Shown here in pieces: positions 9,020-19,985 of a DNA stretch of 64,000 nt (within the stretch, counting starts at the first letter, position 1; each line of letters begins with the position of its first letter). The position numbers and the translations under genes are program-made. The stretch is from Hoeflea marina (GTDB lineage Bacteria; Pseudomonadota; Alphaproteobacteria; Rhizobiales; Rhizobiaceae). Below the pieces are notes generated by a model that saw only the letters and a program-made list of their open reading frames with translations, did not search any database and was not told the DNA's origin. The stretch lies in contig NZ_QGTR01000004.1 in NCBI RefSeq assembly GCF_003182275.1, positions 51,716 through 115,715 of the forward strand, read 5' to 3'.

Positions 9020-9171
9020 GGGCATCCGGCAGGAGTGCCCGGCGAAACGATCCGGCGCAGCCCGCCACCCGCAACGCCTCAGGTGGTCGGGACCTGAATC
9101 GCGTTTGAGGTCGCAGCACAATCCTGTCCTCGCTAGGGAGCGATCGTCTCCAATCTCCCTGCGAGGATGAA

Positions 9172-10203
9172 ATGTACAGATGCGCACTCTTCTCTCTGCT
9201 GCTGATCGCGGCACCCGCCGCAAGCGCCCAAACCCCTCAAGCCATCGGCTTCAAGACCTTCGACATCGAGGACACAGGCGGCGACCGCCCGCTGCATGTC
9301 GGCCTCTGGTATCCGACCGGGGACGCCGGCCCCCTCAAACCGGTCGGCGAGAACGCCGTGTTCTACGGAGTGCCGTCGATTGAAGATGCGCGCCCCGCTG
9401 CCGGGGCGCATCCGCTGGTCGTGCTGTCGCACGGCTACAGCGGAACCTGGCGCAACCTTGGCTGGGTGGCTCAGGCACTCGTCGAAAAGGGCTATGTCGT
9501 GGCCGCGCCCGACCATCCGGGGACCACGGCCTTCGACCGATCGCCGGTGGAGGCCGCCCGGCTCTGGCAGCGTCCGCGTGATCTCAGCCGTGTCATAGAC
9601 GCCCTGATTGCCGAGCCGGAGCGCGGCGGAAAGGTCGACGAGAACCGCATCGCCGCCGTCGGCCACTCGCTCGGGGGATGGACGGTCGCCGCCCTCGGCG
9701 GGGCACGCAGCGACATTGCCAACTATGTCTCGGACTGCAAGAGCCAGGCGGAATTGCGCGCCTGCAAGCTGCTCGATGAGCTGGGCGTGCGTGAGGAGAA
9801 CAAGGCGGAGCTCGAGGCCGACCTTTCCGATCCGCGGGTTCGCGCGATCGCCTCGATCGACCTCGGCCTGGCGCGCGGCTTCACGCCGGAGAGCCTGAAG
9901 GCCTACCGCATTCCCGCGCTGGTGTTCGGCGCGGGCGTGGATATCGGCGGGCTGCCTGCCATGCTCGAATCCGGATCGCTGGTCGAAAACCTGCCGAAGG
10001 CCACGACTGCCTATGTCGAGATCCCCGACGCCATGCATTTCACCTTCATGCAGGTCTGCAAGCCGGGCGCCGTCGAGATCATCAGGCAGGAGGAGCCCGG
10101 GGATGAGTTCGTCTGCCAGGATCCGGGTCCTCGGGACCGCGCAGCGATCCATCGGCAGGTCACTGACAGAATTGTCGAGTTTCTGGCGAGATCTATTCCC
10201 TGA
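9172..10203 (+). CDS. Secreted alpha/beta hydrolase (dienelactone/PAF-acetylhydrolase-like)
   Basis: A 343-residue protein with an N-terminal signal peptide (MYRCALFSLLLIAAPAASAQ), so probably periplasmic. The alpha/beta-hydrolase core shows LVVLSHGYSGTWRN (oxyanion region) and the nucleophile elbow AAVGHSLGGW (GxSxG). The overall pattern resembles PAF-acetylhydrolase-type and 'predicted dienelactone hydrolase' (COG4188) lipases/esterases. The C-terminal His is probably in PDAMHFTF. The gene overlaps the convergent AraC-type gene by 11 bp at the 3' ends. The substrate is unknown. Confidence 0.82.
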   Translation: MYRCALFSLLLIAAPAASAQTPQAIGFKTFDIEDTGGDRPLHVGLWYPTGDAGPLKPVGENAVFYGVPSIEDARPAAGAHPLVVLSHGYSGTWRNLGWVAQALVEKGYVVAAPDHPGTTAFDRSPVEAARLWQRPRDLSRVIDALIAEPERGGKVDENRIAAVGHSLGGWTVAALGGARSDIANYVSDCKSQAELRACKLLDELGVREENKAELEADLSDPRVRAIASIDLGLARGFTPESLKAYRIPALVFGAGVDIGGLPAMLESGSLVENLPKATTAYVEIPDAMHFTFMQVCKPGAVEIIRQEEPGDEFVCQDPGPRDRAAIHRQVTDRIVEFLARSIP

Positions 10204-11278
10204 CCGGCGCAATACCGGCGCCGGCACCCGCGGAGCCCGAACGGCGAAAGTCGCTCGGGCTCATTCCCACGGCGCGAAGGAACTCGCGGTTGAAATTGGA
10301 CTTGGTCTGAAAGCCCGATTCAAACATCACCGCCGTCACCACCATGTCTGTTTCCCTTAGAAGCCGTTTGGCCTCCTCGATGCGGTAGCCGTTGACGAGT
10401 TGCGAGACGTTCTGCCCGAGCACCCGGTTGACGGCGCCGGAAATCCGGCGGGTCGGAATGACCGCCTTGCGGGCCAGGCGGTTCAAGGTCAGTTCCGGAT
10501 CACGGTAGAGCTGCCGCTCGCGGATCAGACGGTCTATCGCCGCGACGATGTCCTTGTCGCTTGCTGTGGGAGTGGAGACCGCGACGGGACCGGCGGCTGC
10601 CGGCTCCCGGTCGGCCGGTTCGTCCGTATCCGCCGAGGGCGGAAGTGCCTGGCCGAGAAACGCGACCACCCATGCCAGCAGGGCCAGCGACACCAGATTG
10701 GCTGCGGCGATGATGGGCGCGACATAGGCGCCGCGATCGAGCAGGAACTCGCCGGCGACCAGCAGATCGACCGCGCCGGAGACGATCAGGATCAGGCCCG
10801 ATACGATCGCCGCGCGGTTGGCCGGGACCGACTCCGACAGGCGCACGGCCACCAGTCCATCGGGACCGGCCGAGGCAATGCGCAGCAGCGCCAGCCCGTA
10901 GCCGAAATAGGAGGCTGCGAGGATCAGGTCGACCGATGACCGCGGGACAGGCGCGAACAGCGTGTCGGCGGCCAGCACGGCCGCGACCAGGACGACCGGA
11001 AGCGCATGCGGCAGCAATTGCCAGCCGTTTCGCGAGCGCATCAGCCCGGAAAACAATACCCAGGCCAGTGGCGGCAGCATGCAGGCGACGATGGGCTGGG
11101 CAAATCGCACCGCCCTCAGATCGAAACTCCAGCGAAGACCGACGATCGTCACCAGCGTCGTGCACGCAGCCATGAACACCATGACCGGAACCAGCGCCCG
11201 GTTGCGCTGCCCTGCGAGCCTGATCAGCAGGACGAGCAGGAACAGCGCGATCACGAAGGGCAGTGGAATCGTCAGCAT
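10193..11278 (-). CDS. AraC-family regulator with N-terminal membrane domain
   Basis: A 361-residue protein. The first ~210 residues contain about seven hydrophobic segments, followed by a charged linker (~210-245) and a C-terminal AraC/XylS double HTH (~255-350). The HTH includes the signatures NGYRIEEAKRLLRE and MFESGFQTKSNFNREFLRAVGMSPSDFR. Such 7TM-AraC proteins are one-component membrane sensors common in alphaproteobacteria. The gene is convergent with the secreted hydrolase; what it senses and regulates is unknown. Confidence 0.85.
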   Translation of the reverse strand: MLTIPLPFVIALFLLVLLIRLAGQRNRALVPVMVFMAACTTLVTIVGLRWSFDLRAVRFAQPIVACMLPPLAWVLFSGLMRSRNGWQLLPHALPVVLVAAVLAADTLFAPVPRSSVDLILAASYFGYGLALLRIASAGPDGLVAVRLSESVPANRAAIVSGLILIVSGAVDLLVAGEFLLDRGAYVAPIIAAANLVSLALLAWVVAFLGQALPPSADTDEPADREPAAAGPVAVSTPTASDKDIVAAIDRLIRERQLYRDPELTLNRLARKAVIPTRRISGAVNRVLGQNVSQLVNGYRIEEAKRLLRETDMVVTAVMFESGFQTKSNFNREFLRAVGMSPSDFRRSGSAGAGAGIAPVRE

Positions 11279-11459
11279 ATGATCTGAGTAGCTGCAAGGG
11301 CTGCGAAGTCAATGTCGCGGGCGGGGCAATGGGCGGGCCGATCGAGCGGACGTGGCGAGGGAGAAGCTTCCGCCGATTTTGCGATGAACCTTTTTGCAGA
11401 ATGAGGTGATCGACGTCAGCCATTCGAAACGGCCATTTCAACAGCAAGGCTTTTTCTTG

Positions 11460-12602
11460 TCAGCTCCGCACCATGTAATTCCTGACCACCACGCTCAGGG
11501 CTGTCACGGCGGCGATCCCTTCGAGAGCGACAGGCGTAAGAGGCGCCAGCAAGACCAAAAGGGCAAAGACCGGAAGTACGAATTTTGCGCTGCCGTTGAG
11601 GCAGAACCGGTCGCGAACGAACCACAGTCCGAGCATGTAGATCGCCACTGGAATGCCCACTGCGTAGTCGCCCACGAGCAATGACACCTTGGCATGACCG
11701 GCTATGACATCGACAAGGACCGCAAAACCCGCACCAACAGCCGCTCCTGCAGCGAAGATGACGAAGTGACCGTATCCCCATGTCAACGCGCGGTTGAGGT
11801 CATTGGTCTGAAGGTGCTCCTCCCGACTGAAATAGAGCCACCACATCGAAAAAACGATGACGAGGGATGAGAGTGCGATATGCACGAAAGCAATGTCGGT
11901 CATACCGCTCGCCACCTGCTGCAGGGACATTGCTCCTGCCAAAAGTGTCTCACCAAGGACAATAATAGTCAAAAGGCCATAGCGTTCGATGATGTGGTGG
12001 CGATGCCATGTCGTTGCGGCCTTGCGCTCTGCAATCGCAGGCACAGCCAGTTCCAGGGCCGCACCCAGCACAAATGCGCCATAGACGAAAACCGGCTCAA
12101 GCGGCTGGAACAGCAGGAGCGCGACCCAGAAGACTTGGACAAGTGAGATTCCCAGAGCGTATGTTATCGCGGTTGCACGACGCTGCAGGTCATGTCTTGC
12201 CGCTCGAACCCAGAGCGCAACCATGCCCAGCCGCATGACGACGTAGCCGACAACCACCATCGTCAGGTCGCCTGACTTGAACAGAGACCCGATACCTGCC
12301 GCCATCACCAGCGAGCCGGCCATGATGAGCATTGTGAGCAGCCGAAACAGGCCATCGTCATTGTCATAGGCCGAAGAAAACCAGGTGAAATTCATCCATG
12401 CCCACCAGATGGCGAAGAACGCCATCAGAAAGGTGATGACTGCCTCTGCCGTGTGAGCTTCAGCAATACCATGATGGAGCCCCACTGCCGCAGCGGCGAT
12501 GGCAATGACTGACACGAGGTCGAAGAGGAGTTCCAGCGGAGTCGAAGCGCGGTGAGCGTCACCGGGGCTTCTGGCGGTAAGCGGGCGGTAGAAAAAGGTC
12601 AT
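11460..12602 (-). CDS. Low temperature requirement protein A (LtrA) family membrane protein
   Basis: A 380-residue polytopic membrane protein of the LtrA family. The N-terminal signature PLELLFDLVSVIAIAAAAV and the internal HHIIERYGLLTIIVLGETLL are typical, and ~10-11 TM segments can be counted. Start taken at ATG 12602 after AGGATCTC; a TTG at 12623 is an alternative. The family takes its name from a Listeria cold-growth gene; the molecular activity is unknown. The gene lies 120 bp downstream of nadC on the same strand but probably has its own promoter. Confidence 0.85.
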   Translation of the reverse strand: MTFFYRPLTARSPGDAHRASTPLELLFDLVSVIAIAAAAVGLHHGIAEAHTAEAVITFLMAFFAIWWAWMNFTWFSSAYDNDDGLFRLLTMLIMAGSLVMAAGIGSLFKSGDLTMVVVGYVVMRLGMVALWVRAARHDLQRRATAITYALGISLVQVFWVALLLFQPLEPVFVYGAFVLGAALELAVPAIAERKAATTWHRHHIIERYGLLTIIVLGETLLAGAMSLQQVASGMTDIAFVHIALSSLVIVFSMWWLYFSREEHLQTNDLNRALTWGYGHFVIFAAGAAVGAGFAVLVDVIAGHAKVSLLVGDYAVGIPVAIYMLGLWFVRDRFCLNGSAKFVLPVFALLVLLAPLTPVALEGIAAVTALSVVVRNYMVRS

Positions 12603-12722
12603 GAGATCCTGCAACTGCCTCAATATGATTCATGTCACCGCATTGAACTGGCAGACCAATCAAACGCGCCAGACCTCTACTTTATTATGCAATTGAGTAG
12701 ATGTCCCGAAAACAATCTCCGC

Positions 12723-13586
12723 TCACCCAATCCCTATATCCAGTCCGATATCGAGCGTCGGCGCCGCCATGGTGATCTTCGACGTCGAGATGAAATCGAC
12801 GCCGGTCTCGGCGATGGCGCGGATGGTGTGGATCGAGACATTGCCCGACGCTTCGAGCGTCAGCCGGCCGGCGTTCATCGCCACCGCCTCGCGCAGCATC
12901 TCCGGACCCATATTGTCGAGCAGCGCCACGTCGGCGCCCTCTTGCAGCACTTCGGCGAACTGTTCGAGCGTATCCACCTCGATCTCGATCCTGATGAGGT
13001 GCCCGGCATAGGCCTTGGCGGCGCGAAGCGCCTGGGCGATCCCACCGGCGACCGCGATATGGTTGTCCTTGATCAGGATCGCGTCATCGAGGCCGAAACG
13101 GTGGTTGGAGCCGCCGCCGCAGCGCACGGCGTATTTTTCCAGCGCGCGCAGGCCGGGGATGGTCTTGCGCGTGCACGTCACGCGGGCGCCGGTGTCGGCG
13201 ATCAGGTCGGCGAATTGCGCGGTGTAACTGGCGATGCCGGAAAGATGCATGAGATAGTTGAGCGCCACCCGCTCGGCCGACAGCACGGCGCGCGCCGGAC
13301 CGCTGATGCGGGCCAGCATTGCGCCAGGCTCGACCCGGTCGCCATCGGCCACCAGCGCCTCGAAGGAAACGGCAGGATCGATGATGCGAAAGGCGGCCGC
13401 GGCCAGCGGCAGGCCGGCGATCACGCCGGCTTCCCGGCTGTTCATCTGTGCGGCTGCCCGCATGGACGGCGCAATGGTGGCGTTCGACGTGATGTCGCCG
13501 GCGCGGCCGAGATCCTCGATCAGCGCCGCGCGCACCTGGTCCTCGATCATCAATCCTGGCAGTTCGGGCAGGAACGCGGTTGTCAT
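12723..13586 (-). CDS. nadC: Nicotinate-nucleotide pyrophosphorylase (quinolinate phosphoribosyltransferase)
   Basis: A 287-residue QPRTase: quinolinate + PRPP to nicotinate mononucleotide + CO2, the third step of de novo NAD synthesis. Motifs include the catalytic [18 protein letters not shown], the HR-containing [19 protein letters not shown], and the C-terminal barrel glycines ([24 protein letters not shown]). Length is normal. The start overlaps the stop of nadB by four bases (ATGA), indicating translational coupling in the nadA-nadB-nadC operon. Confidence 0.96.
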   Translation of the reverse strand: MTTAFLPELPGLMIEDQVRAALIEDLGRAGDITSNATIAPSMRAAAQMNSREAGVIAGLPLAAAAFRIIDPAVSFEALVADGDRVEPGAMLARISGPARAVLSAERVALNYLMHLSGIASYTAQFADLIADTGARVTCTRKTIPGLRALEKYAVRCGGGSNHRFGLDDAILIKDNHIAVAGGIAQALRAAKAYAGHLIRIEIEVDTLEQFAEVLQEGADVALLDNMGPEMLREAVAMNAGRLTLEASGNVSIHTIRAIAETGVDFISTSKITMAAPTLDIGLDIGIG

Positions 13587-15181
13587 GCTTCGACCCTCAG
13601 CAATTGCGGCAGGATGGCATCGGCCTGGTCCAGCGTCAGCAGCGTGCGCCGCTTCCAGGCCGGCGATTCCTCCGGATAGTCCGTGCGGAAATGCCCGCCC
13701 CGGCTCTCGGTGCGGTTGAGTGCGCAGACCGCGATCAGCTTTGCCGTGGCAATGACATTGTCGAAGCGAACCGAATGGCTGTCGCGCTGCAATTTCAGGA
13801 TCGTCAGCAGCGCCTCGCGCATGCCATCACCGTCGCGCAGCACGCCGAGATTGGCACTCATCGTCTCGCGCAAAGTCACCATGTTGGGGTGGTCGTTCTC
13901 GGTCAGGTGCTCTTCGGTTTCCACCGACCCTGCCTGCCAGTCGGCCGGGGCGTCGATTGCGAATTCGTCTTTCAGCGTCCGCGCGATGCGTGCCGAAAAC
14001 ACCACTGCCTCGAGCAGGGAGTTCGAGGCCAGCCGGTTGGCGCCGTGCGCGCCGGTCGACGTGCATTCGCCGCAGGCCCAGAAGCCCGGCAGCGAGGAGC
14101 GGCCGTTCTCGTCGGTCCAGATGCCGCCCATGAAGTAGTGCGCCGCCGGGATGACCGGGATCATGTCGACGGCGGGATCGATGCCGGCTTCCCGGCAGTA
14201 GCTGAAGACGGTGGGGAACTCGGCGGCAAAGTTCGGCACCGCCTCGCGGCAGTCGAGAAACGCGCCCCTGCCCGCCTTGACCTCGGCGAAGATGCCGCGC
14301 GCCACCACGTCGCGCGGGCCGAGTTCGGCATCCTTGTGCAATGGCACCATGAAGCGTTCGCCGGCGGAATTGCGCAAGAGAGCTCCGTGGCCGCGGAGCG
14401 CCTCGGTCGCCAGCGGCGCGGGATCCTTGCCGACATTGATGGCGGTGGGGTGGAACTGGACGAATTCCATGTCGGCGAGCCGGGCGCCGGCGCGCGCCGC
14501 CATGCCGATGCCGCCGCCGCGCGCTTCCGTCGGATTTGTCGTCACCTCGTAGAGATGGCCGACGCCGCCGGTGGCCATCACCACATGGGATCCGGCAATC
14601 CGGTGCAGGACCTCGCCGGCGCCCGCGTGGTCGCGGGCGACGACGCCCGCCACCCTGCCGTTCTCGATGATCAGATCCTCGACCACGTAGCCTTCCATGA
14701 CCCGGATCGAAGGTGTTTTTTCCACCGAGGCCACCAGCGCCTTCATGATGGCGCGGCCGGCCATGTCGCCCTTGACCCGGACGATGCGGCTTTCCGAATG
14801 CGCCGCCTCCCGGCTGACCGCGAGCTTGCCCTCGAGATCGCGGTCGAAGGGGACGCCGTATTCGAGGAGATCATGGATGCGGTCCGACGCCTCCGTCGCC
14901 ATCATCCGGATGATCGCTTCGTCGACAATGCCGTCACCGGCGATCAATGTGTCGGCCACATGGCTTTCCACCGTGTCGCCGGGGCCGACGGCGGCGGCAA
15001 TGCCCGCCTGCGCCCAGGCCGACGAGGCGCCGCGACCGATGGGAGCGGCCGCCAGCACGGTGACCGCGCGCGGCGCGAGCTTGAGCGCGCAGAACAGGCC
15101 TGCAAGCCCGCCGCCGATGATGACGATGGAATCCGGACCCTTGGGTTCGGACGAAGATGAACTTAGCGCCAGCGTCGTCAT
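13583..15181 (-). CDS. nadB: L-aspartate oxidase
   Basis: A 532-residue flavoprotein that oxidises L-aspartate to iminoaspartate, the first step of de novo NAD synthesis. The N-terminal Rossmann motif [17 protein letters not shown] binds FAD. The succinate-dehydrogenase-like fold is shown by [22 protein letters not shown] and [13 protein letters not shown] (active-site His/Arg region), and by the [20 protein letters not shown] block. A helical C-terminal domain follows. It is 46 bp downstream of nadA and overlaps nadC. Confidence 0.96.
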   Translation of the reverse strand: MTTLALSSSSSEPKGPDSIVIIGGGLAGLFCALKLAPRAVTVLAAAPIGRGASSAWAQAGIAAAVGPGDTVESHVADTLIAGDGIVDEAIIRMMATEASDRIHDLLEYGVPFDRDLEGKLAVSREAAHSESRIVRVKGDMAGRAIMKALVASVEKTPSIRVMEGYVVEDLIIENGRVAGVVARDHAGAGEVLHRIAGSHVVMATGGVGHLYEVTTNPTEARGGGIGMAARAGARLADMEFVQFHPTAINVGKDPAPLATEALRGHGALLRNSAGERFMVPLHKDAELGPRDVVARGIFAEVKAGRGAFLDCREAVPNFAAEFPTVFSYCREAGIDPAVDMIPVIPAAHYFMGGIWTDENGRSSLPGFWACGECTSTGAHGANRLASNSLLEAVVFSARIARTLKDEFAIDAPADWQAGSVETEEHLTENDHPNMVTLRETMSANLGVLRDGDGMREALLTILKLQRDSHSVRFDNVIATAKLIAVCALNRTESRGGHFRTDYPEESPAWKRRTLLTLDQADAILPQLLRVEA

Positions 15182-15227
15182 GGCATGCTCCAGGGTGGGA
15201 GGCGTCGGGGCGGTGTCGGTGAAACCG

Positions 15228-16307
15228 TCAGTTCTTCAGATTGATCATCCGTTCCACCGCCAGCCGGGCGCGGGCGGCGATCGCCGGATCGACGGTGACT
15301 TCGTCGGTCATGAACAGCAGGCTGTCGAGGATCTTCGGCAGCGTGATGCGCTTCATGTGCGGGCAGAGATTGCACGGCTTGACGAATTCGACGTCCGGCA
15401 CCTCGCTCTCGACATTCGACGCCATCGAGCATTCGGTGACCAGGAGCACCCGCGACGGCCGCGTGTCCTTGACGTAGTTGATCATGCCGGCGGTCGATCC
15501 CGCATAGTCGCAGATGGCGATCACGTCCGGGTGGCACTCGGGATGGCCGATGATCTGCAGCGTCGGATCGGCTTCGCGATAGGCCATGAGCTCCGCGGCG
15601 GTAAAGCGCTCGTGGACTTCGCAATGGCCCTTCCAGGTCAGGATCTTCTTTTTCGTCTGCCTGGCGACGTTCATCGCCAGATATTCGTCCGGGATGCACA
15701 ATATCGTGTCGGACTCGAAGCTCTCGCACACGGCGACCGCATTCGACGAGGTACAGCAGACGTCGGTCTCCGCCTTCACCTCGGCCGAGGTGTTGACATA
15801 GGTCACCACCGGCACGCCCGGGAAGCGTTCCTTGAGCAGCCGCACATCGGCGCCGGTGATCGATTCCGACAGCGAGCAGCCGGCACGCTGGTCGGGGATC
15901 AGGATGGTCTTGTCCATGTTGAGGAGCTTCGAGGTCTCGGCCATGAAGTGCACGCCGCACTGGATGATGATCTCCTCCTCGACCAGCGTCGCCTCGCGCG
16001 CCAGCTGCAGCGAATCGCCCACGATGTCGGCCACGCAGTGGTAGATCTCCGGCGTCTGGTAGTTGTGCGCCAGAATGACGGCGCCGCGCTCCTTCTTGAT
16101 GCGGTTGATCGCATGCACATAGGGCGCATAGACCGGCCATTCGATGGCAGGAATGTGCTTGGCCACGCGCTCGTAGAGATGCGCGGTCTCGCGGGCGACT
16201 TCCGGCGTGTAGCTGAGGTCGGGACGTTCCATGATGCCGAAGCGCTGCTGGGCGCTGGGCCTGACGCCATTCTGGGTCTGGCTGATCGAGCTGTCGAGAC
16301 TGGTCAT
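15228..16307 (-). CDS. nadA: Quinolinate synthase A
   Basis: A 359-residue 4Fe-4S enzyme condensing iminoaspartate with dihydroxyacetone phosphate to quinolinate. Visible marks: [20 protein letters not shown], the conserved CCTSSNAV with the first cluster cysteine region, [19 protein letters not shown], and the C-terminal [13 protein letters not shown] with further cluster Cys. The start at ATG 16307 is supported by GGAGGA eleven bases upstream; an upstream extension of the frame runs past the operator and is not coding. It is first gene of nadABC and is preceded by a strong inverted repeat, likely an NAD-regulator operator. Confidence 0.96.
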   Translation of the reverse strand: MTSLDSSISQTQNGVRPSAQQRFGIMERPDLSYTPEVARETAHLYERVAKHIPAIEWPVYAPYVHAINRIKKERGAVILAHNYQTPEIYHCVADIVGDSLQLAREATLVEEEIIIQCGVHFMAETSKLLNMDKTILIPDQRAGCSLSESITGADVRLLKERFPGVPVVTYVNTSAEVKAETDVCCTSSNAVAVCESFESDTILCIPDEYLAMNVARQTKKKILTWKGHCEVHERFTAAELMAYREADPTLQIIGHPECHPDVIAICDYAGSTAGMINYVKDTRPSRVLLVTECSMASNVESEVPDVEFVKPCNLCPHMKRITLPKILDSLLFMTDEVTVDPAIAARARLAVERMINLKN

Positions 16308-16336
16308 GCTGCGTCCTCCGTCGCGTAATCCTATTT

Positions 16337-16351
16337 TGCTCAATTTGAGCA
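16337..16351. promoter_or_regulatory. Operator-like inverted repeat upstream of nadA (NrtR/NadQ candidate site)
   Basis: TGCTCAA-T-TTGAGCA is a perfect 7-1-7 inverted repeat, 30 bp upstream of the nadA start, in a short AT-rich patch; with one mismatch it extends to TTTTGCTCA...TGAGCATAA. Position and symmetry fit a repressor operator. The NUDIX/winged-helix regulator encoded at the left end of the window is the obvious candidate binder. Confidence 0.7.
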
Positions 16352-16425
16352 TAACAGGATCCAAAAGAAACCGGCGTTGCCGGTTGCTTTCTACATAGGA
16401 CCAGAAATCCACGAATGCAAGGCGG

Positions 16426-19146
16426 TCAGGATTGCGGCTCGGGTTGCCCGGCGGGCCCGCCGCCGGTTTCGGCTGCCGGGTCCGATGCCGGATCGCCGCC
16501 ATTGCCGGTGCGCACCAGGATCCTCTGGTAGAGCCGGCCGATGAGCAGCAGCGCCAGGCCCAGGCCGATGAAGGAAAAGGCCCTGAGCGCACCGGTGAGC
16601 GACGACATATCGAGCAGGAACACCTTGCAGATGGTGAGCCCGATCAGCGCTGCGGACGCCATCCTGAGCGGCAGCGAGCGGAAGGCGAGGCCGGCGGCGA
16701 GCAGCAGCCCGCCGAGCGCCAGCCACACCGCCGAATAGGTCCAGAACTCGATGTCCGAGGTCGTCCGCATGAGGCCGACCGCGGGGCCCTGGAAGCCGTG
16801 CCGGGTCATCAGCGTCGCGTAGAGGAAGAGCAGAAGCCCCGCCGCCAGTCCGTAGCCGATGCGATACCAGGCCGGCCGCACGCCCCGGGCCAGCCAGGCG
16901 ACGAGGCCCGCCAGCAGACCGGTGACCAGATAGGCCGGCAGCAGCATGTTGAAGATCCTGCCCTCGCCCAGACCATCGCCGGTGAACAGCGGATTGAAGG
17001 CAATGCCGAGACCGACCACCAGCATCAGCAGACTGATCACGCCCGCCGCCAGCGCGGCGTAATCGAAGATTTTCGCCCCTGAGCGCTGCGCCACCCTCTG
17101 CAGCCCGATCGAGAATCCGAGCGCCGCGATCGACTGCGCCGCCATGTCGGCGAGGCCGAAAAACGGGCTGGCGATCTCGCCGCCGGTGATGAAATGCCTG
17201 AGCTCAAGCGCCACGAACAGCGCCAGCAGCGCCAGGCCGATGGATGTCTGCAGCGACGAGGTGAACTGCGCGCGGGCGCGCCTGAGCCACTCCCCGCCGG
17301 CAAGCAGCGCCGCCGCCGGGAGACCGGCGATCAGCACCAGCCGGTTGAGGAACGGCGTCGCGCCGATGGTCTCGGCGGGAAACGGCGAATTGAACCACAG
17401 TCCCGAGGCCGACAGCGCCGCGAGCGCCACCGCCAGCCACGGCAGGGCGACGAGCGGGCGGTCGCGATGCACCCAGGCGACACCGGCGCTGGTCAGCGCC
17501 AGGCCGAAGGGCAGCCACATCTTCGTCAGCATCACACCCATGCCAAGCGCCATCAGCGCGATCGCGGCCACCGCGAAGGCGGCGGGCGCCGGCGCCGTCC
17601 AGTCGTCGGGACGGGCGCGGGTGAACCGTTCCGTCAGCGCCACGAACCCTGCGGCCAGCGCCAGCGCCACCATCCCCGTCGCCAGGCTGGTCTCGAACGG
17701 CGAAATGCGCAGGTAGGCCACCAGCAGCGCCAGCACCGCGACCAGCGAGGCCCCGATGGCGAGTTGTCCAGTGGTCCGGGGTGCAGTGGTGGCCATGCGC
17801 CAGCCAAGCGCGAGGGCAGCCAGCGCCACCGGCATCGCCACCATCGCCAGTTGGCGCACGAAGCCCACCACATCGGCGGGGACCAGCCGCAGCGCTTCGG
17901 CCTCGCCGTTGATCAGCCCGGGCTCGTTGACGAGATCGACGCTCAGGCCGAGCCCCATGGCCGCGACGATCAGGCCGGTCCAGGGCGCAATGCGTGCCAG
18001 TTGCGGCCAGTTTGCGGCCGTGGCGGCATAGACCAGGCCCAGCACCAGCGCCGTCGCAATGTCGGCGCCGCCGGTCCGGTCGGCGCAATAGAGCGCGAAG
18101 GTGGCGGCAAGCGCGATGAAGGCCGCCACGCCGGTCCGGTCGGCCGGACGGTCCGCCGCAGGCTGCGGCCGGTCCCCGCCCGCCCAGCCGAAGGCGGCGA
18201 CATAGATCAGCGCCAGGCCGATGAGCAGCACCGCCCCCATCAGCTCCGCGGTCGGCCCGCTGTTAAAGACGCCCAGCACCGCCCAGACAATGGAGCCGAC
18301 AATGCCGCCGATCGCCAGCCAGCGCCAGTCGCGGATCCGCGCCGTCGCCAGGACACTCGCCGTCACCACCAGCGTGTGCAAGGTCAGCGCCACGGGATTG
18401 GGGTCGCTCGAATCCACCAGCAGCGGCGCGCCGAAGGCGCCCAGCAGGCCGATGGCAGCCAGTTTCGGGCCATGGATCGAGGCCAGCGCCAGGCAGGCGA
18501 TGCCGGTCAGCGTCAGGGCGATGAAGGCCGTGGCGGGGCCGATGAAGCCATAGAGCGCATGCGCGGCGTAGAGCGTGCCAAAGGCGGCCACCGCGCCGGC
18601 GCCGGTGAGAATGCCGGGGATGTCGGCGCTCATGAACGGGGCGAGGTGCTCGCGGCGATCCTTGCGCCGGAGCCATTCGCCGGCGGCGAGCAGGGCGACC
18701 GACAACAAGACACCAGAGGCGGTCCGCGCCCTGGGTCCGAGCAGACCCGCCTCGATCGAATAGCGCACCAGGAACAGCGCGCCGAGCGCCACGGTGATGC
18801 CGCCGAGGATCACCGACCAGCTGCCGCCGATCAGGCTCTCGAGGTCGCGCTTCGGCTTAGGCAGGGAGACTGCCGGTTCCGCCGGCAGCGGCGCCGGCTC
18901 ATCGGCGGCCGCGAATTCGGGCGCAGATGCCGTCGCTTCGGCCGGCTCGGAGCGGTCCGGAATGTCCGTGACGACCGGAGATACTGTGCCCTGCTCGGAA
19001 GGCGGCGCGCCGCCGCGCAGGACGGCAAGTTCGTGCGACATCGCCGTCATCCGGCGTTCGAGGGCATCGGCACGGCGGCTGACCTTGGTCACCCAGACTA
19101 ACAGGAACGCCACTCCGACGAGCAGGAAAAAACCGTCCATGACCAT
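16426..19146 (-). CDS. DUF2339 large polytopic membrane protein
   Basis: A 906-residue protein: an N-terminal TM segment, a short coiled-coil-like stretch ([21 protein letters not shown], split by charged residues), a Pro/Ala/Glu-rich linker (~50-105), then more than 20 hydrophobic segments to the C-terminus. The block [20 protein letters not shown] just before the membrane region is characteristic of DUF2339. The function of the family is unknown. It ends 119 bp upstream of nadA on the same strand. The second half is heavily Leu/Ala/Gly-rich. Confidence 0.85.
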   Translation of the reverse strand: MVMDGFFLLVGVAFLLVWVTKVSRRADALERRMTAMSHELAVLRGGAPPSEQGTVSPVVTDIPDRSEPAEATASAPEFAAADEPAPLPAEPAVSLPKPKRDLESLIGGSWSVILGGITVALGALFLVRYSIEAGLLGPRARTASGVLLSVALLAAGEWLRRKDRREHLAPFMSADIPGILTGAGAVAAFGTLYAAHALYGFIGPATAFIALTLTGIACLALASIHGPKLAAIGLLGAFGAPLLVDSSDPNPVALTLHTLVVTASVLATARIRDWRWLAIGGIVGSIVWAVLGVFNSGPTAELMGAVLLIGLALIYVAAFGWAGGDRPQPAADRPADRTGVAAFIALAATFALYCADRTGGADIATALVLGLVYAATAANWPQLARIAPWTGLIVAAMGLGLSVDLVNEPGLINGEAEALRLVPADVVGFVRQLAMVAMPVALAALALGWRMATTAPRTTGQLAIGASLVAVLALLVAYLRISPFETSLATGMVALALAAGFVALTERFTRARPDDWTAPAPAAFAVAAIALMALGMGVMLTKMWLPFGLALTSAGVAWVHRDRPLVALPWLAVALAALSASGLWFNSPFPAETIGATPFLNRLVLIAGLPAAALLAGGEWLRRARAQFTSSLQTSIGLALLALFVALELRHFITGGEIASPFFGLADMAAQSIAALGFSIGLQRVAQRSGAKIFDYAALAAGVISLLMLVVGLGIAFNPLFTGDGLGEGRIFNMLLPAYLVTGLLAGLVAWLARGVRPAWYRIGYGLAAGLLLFLYATLMTRHGFQGPAVGLMRTTSDIEFWTYSAVWLALGGLLLAAGLAFRSLPLRMASAALIGLTICKVFLLDMSSLTGALRAFSFIGLGLALLLIGRLYQRILVRTGNGGDPASDPAAETGGGPAGQPEPQS

Positions 19147-19256
19147 TCGACTCCACCAGGCCCCGCAAATTCCTTACAGCGGATTCGGGAGGTCTACAAT
19201 CTCGGGCTGATTTAGCCCCTTCGCCCTCAAATTCGGAACTCGTTCATGAGCCGCGA

Positions 19257-19351
19257 ATGCATCTCGCCCGAAAGGGCCGCACGGTTTCGGGATAAGGACA
19301 CGAAAGAGCTGAAGCACAACGCGGGAGGCTGAATTGGCGCGTTGTGCTTCA
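19257..19351 (+). repeat. Dispersed palindromic repeat, copy C
   Basis: Two-module element: ATGCATCTCGCCCGAAAG, a spacer with GGTTTCGGG, then an AGCTGAAGCACAACGCG...CGCGTTGTGCTTCAG inverted repeat. Same architecture as copies at 50513 and 56757 but more diverged. Confidence 0.65.
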
Positions 19352-19705
19352 GATATGGCAGAGAATGTTGACGAGCCTGCCGAATGGATCCCGGACGAAG
19401 AACCGCCGCACGCCCCAGGACTCGGTCACCGGCCCGTACTCCACCTCATATCCGGCGGCGACCGCGCGACGACGGACGGCGTCCAGATCGTCGACCTCGA
19501 CGGAAAGTTCGGGCACCGGCGTACCGGAACCACCCTGGCTGGCAACGCTCAGCTGCGGGGTCGTGGTCGCATCGCTGTGAAAGGTGACGATCCAGCCCAG
19601 ATCCATGGCCACGTCCATCTCAAGAACACCACCATAGAAACGGCGCGCCGCCTCCAAGCCGTCTTCGGGAACCGAAATATTTGCCACAATGCGTCGGACT
19701 GTCAT
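19349..19705 (-). CDS. VOC-family (glyoxalase/bleomycin-resistance-like) protein
   Basis: A 118-residue single-domain VOC protein. It has the paired beta-alpha-beta-beta-beta modules: IVANISVPEDGLEAARRFYG (first), and EVDDLDAVRRRAVAAGYEVE ... VRRFFVRDPFGRLVNIL (second, with the Glu/His metal-site region largely replaced by Asn). Possible roles are a metal-dependent isomerase or dioxygenase, or ligand binding; none can be assigned. The coding end abuts the dispersed repeat at 19257-19351. Confidence 0.8.
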   Translation of the reverse strand: MTVRRIVANISVPEDGLEAARRFYGGVLEMDVAMDLGWIVTFHSDATTTPQLSVASQGGSGTPVPELSVEVDDLDAVRRRAVAAGYEVEYGPVTESWGVRRFFVRDPFGRLVNILCHI

Positions 19706-19985
19706 GGGTGCCTCCTGAAGGCCGGCTCGATCTGCCCGCAGTGTGACCCGGCCGTGACCGGCCAGGCAAGCCTCCGCCCGGAGGATCCTGCTCTCCTTCC
19801 ATGAATCAGGGAAACTGATCGTCTCATTGAAAAATTGAACTTGCCGGCGCCAAACCTTTGCCTAATGTGCGATCCGGCATACCCCCGATGCGCGGTCGCG
19901 CCAGCGGGGCCATTTGCGCCACCTGCACCGCGCTGACTGCACCGGCCCCGCGAGAGCTGATGCCTGAGGCATCTGGAGAACAGCC

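Noticed and set aside
13580..15181. Long plus-strand open frame of over 500 codons
   Set aside because: Antisense shadow of nadB; Arg/His/Gly/Ala-rich composition with no domain, while nadB is clearly real.
17194..19101. Plus-strand frame of 635 codons
   Set aside because: Antisense of the DUF2339 membrane gene, with Arg/Gln/Gly-rich low-complexity composition.
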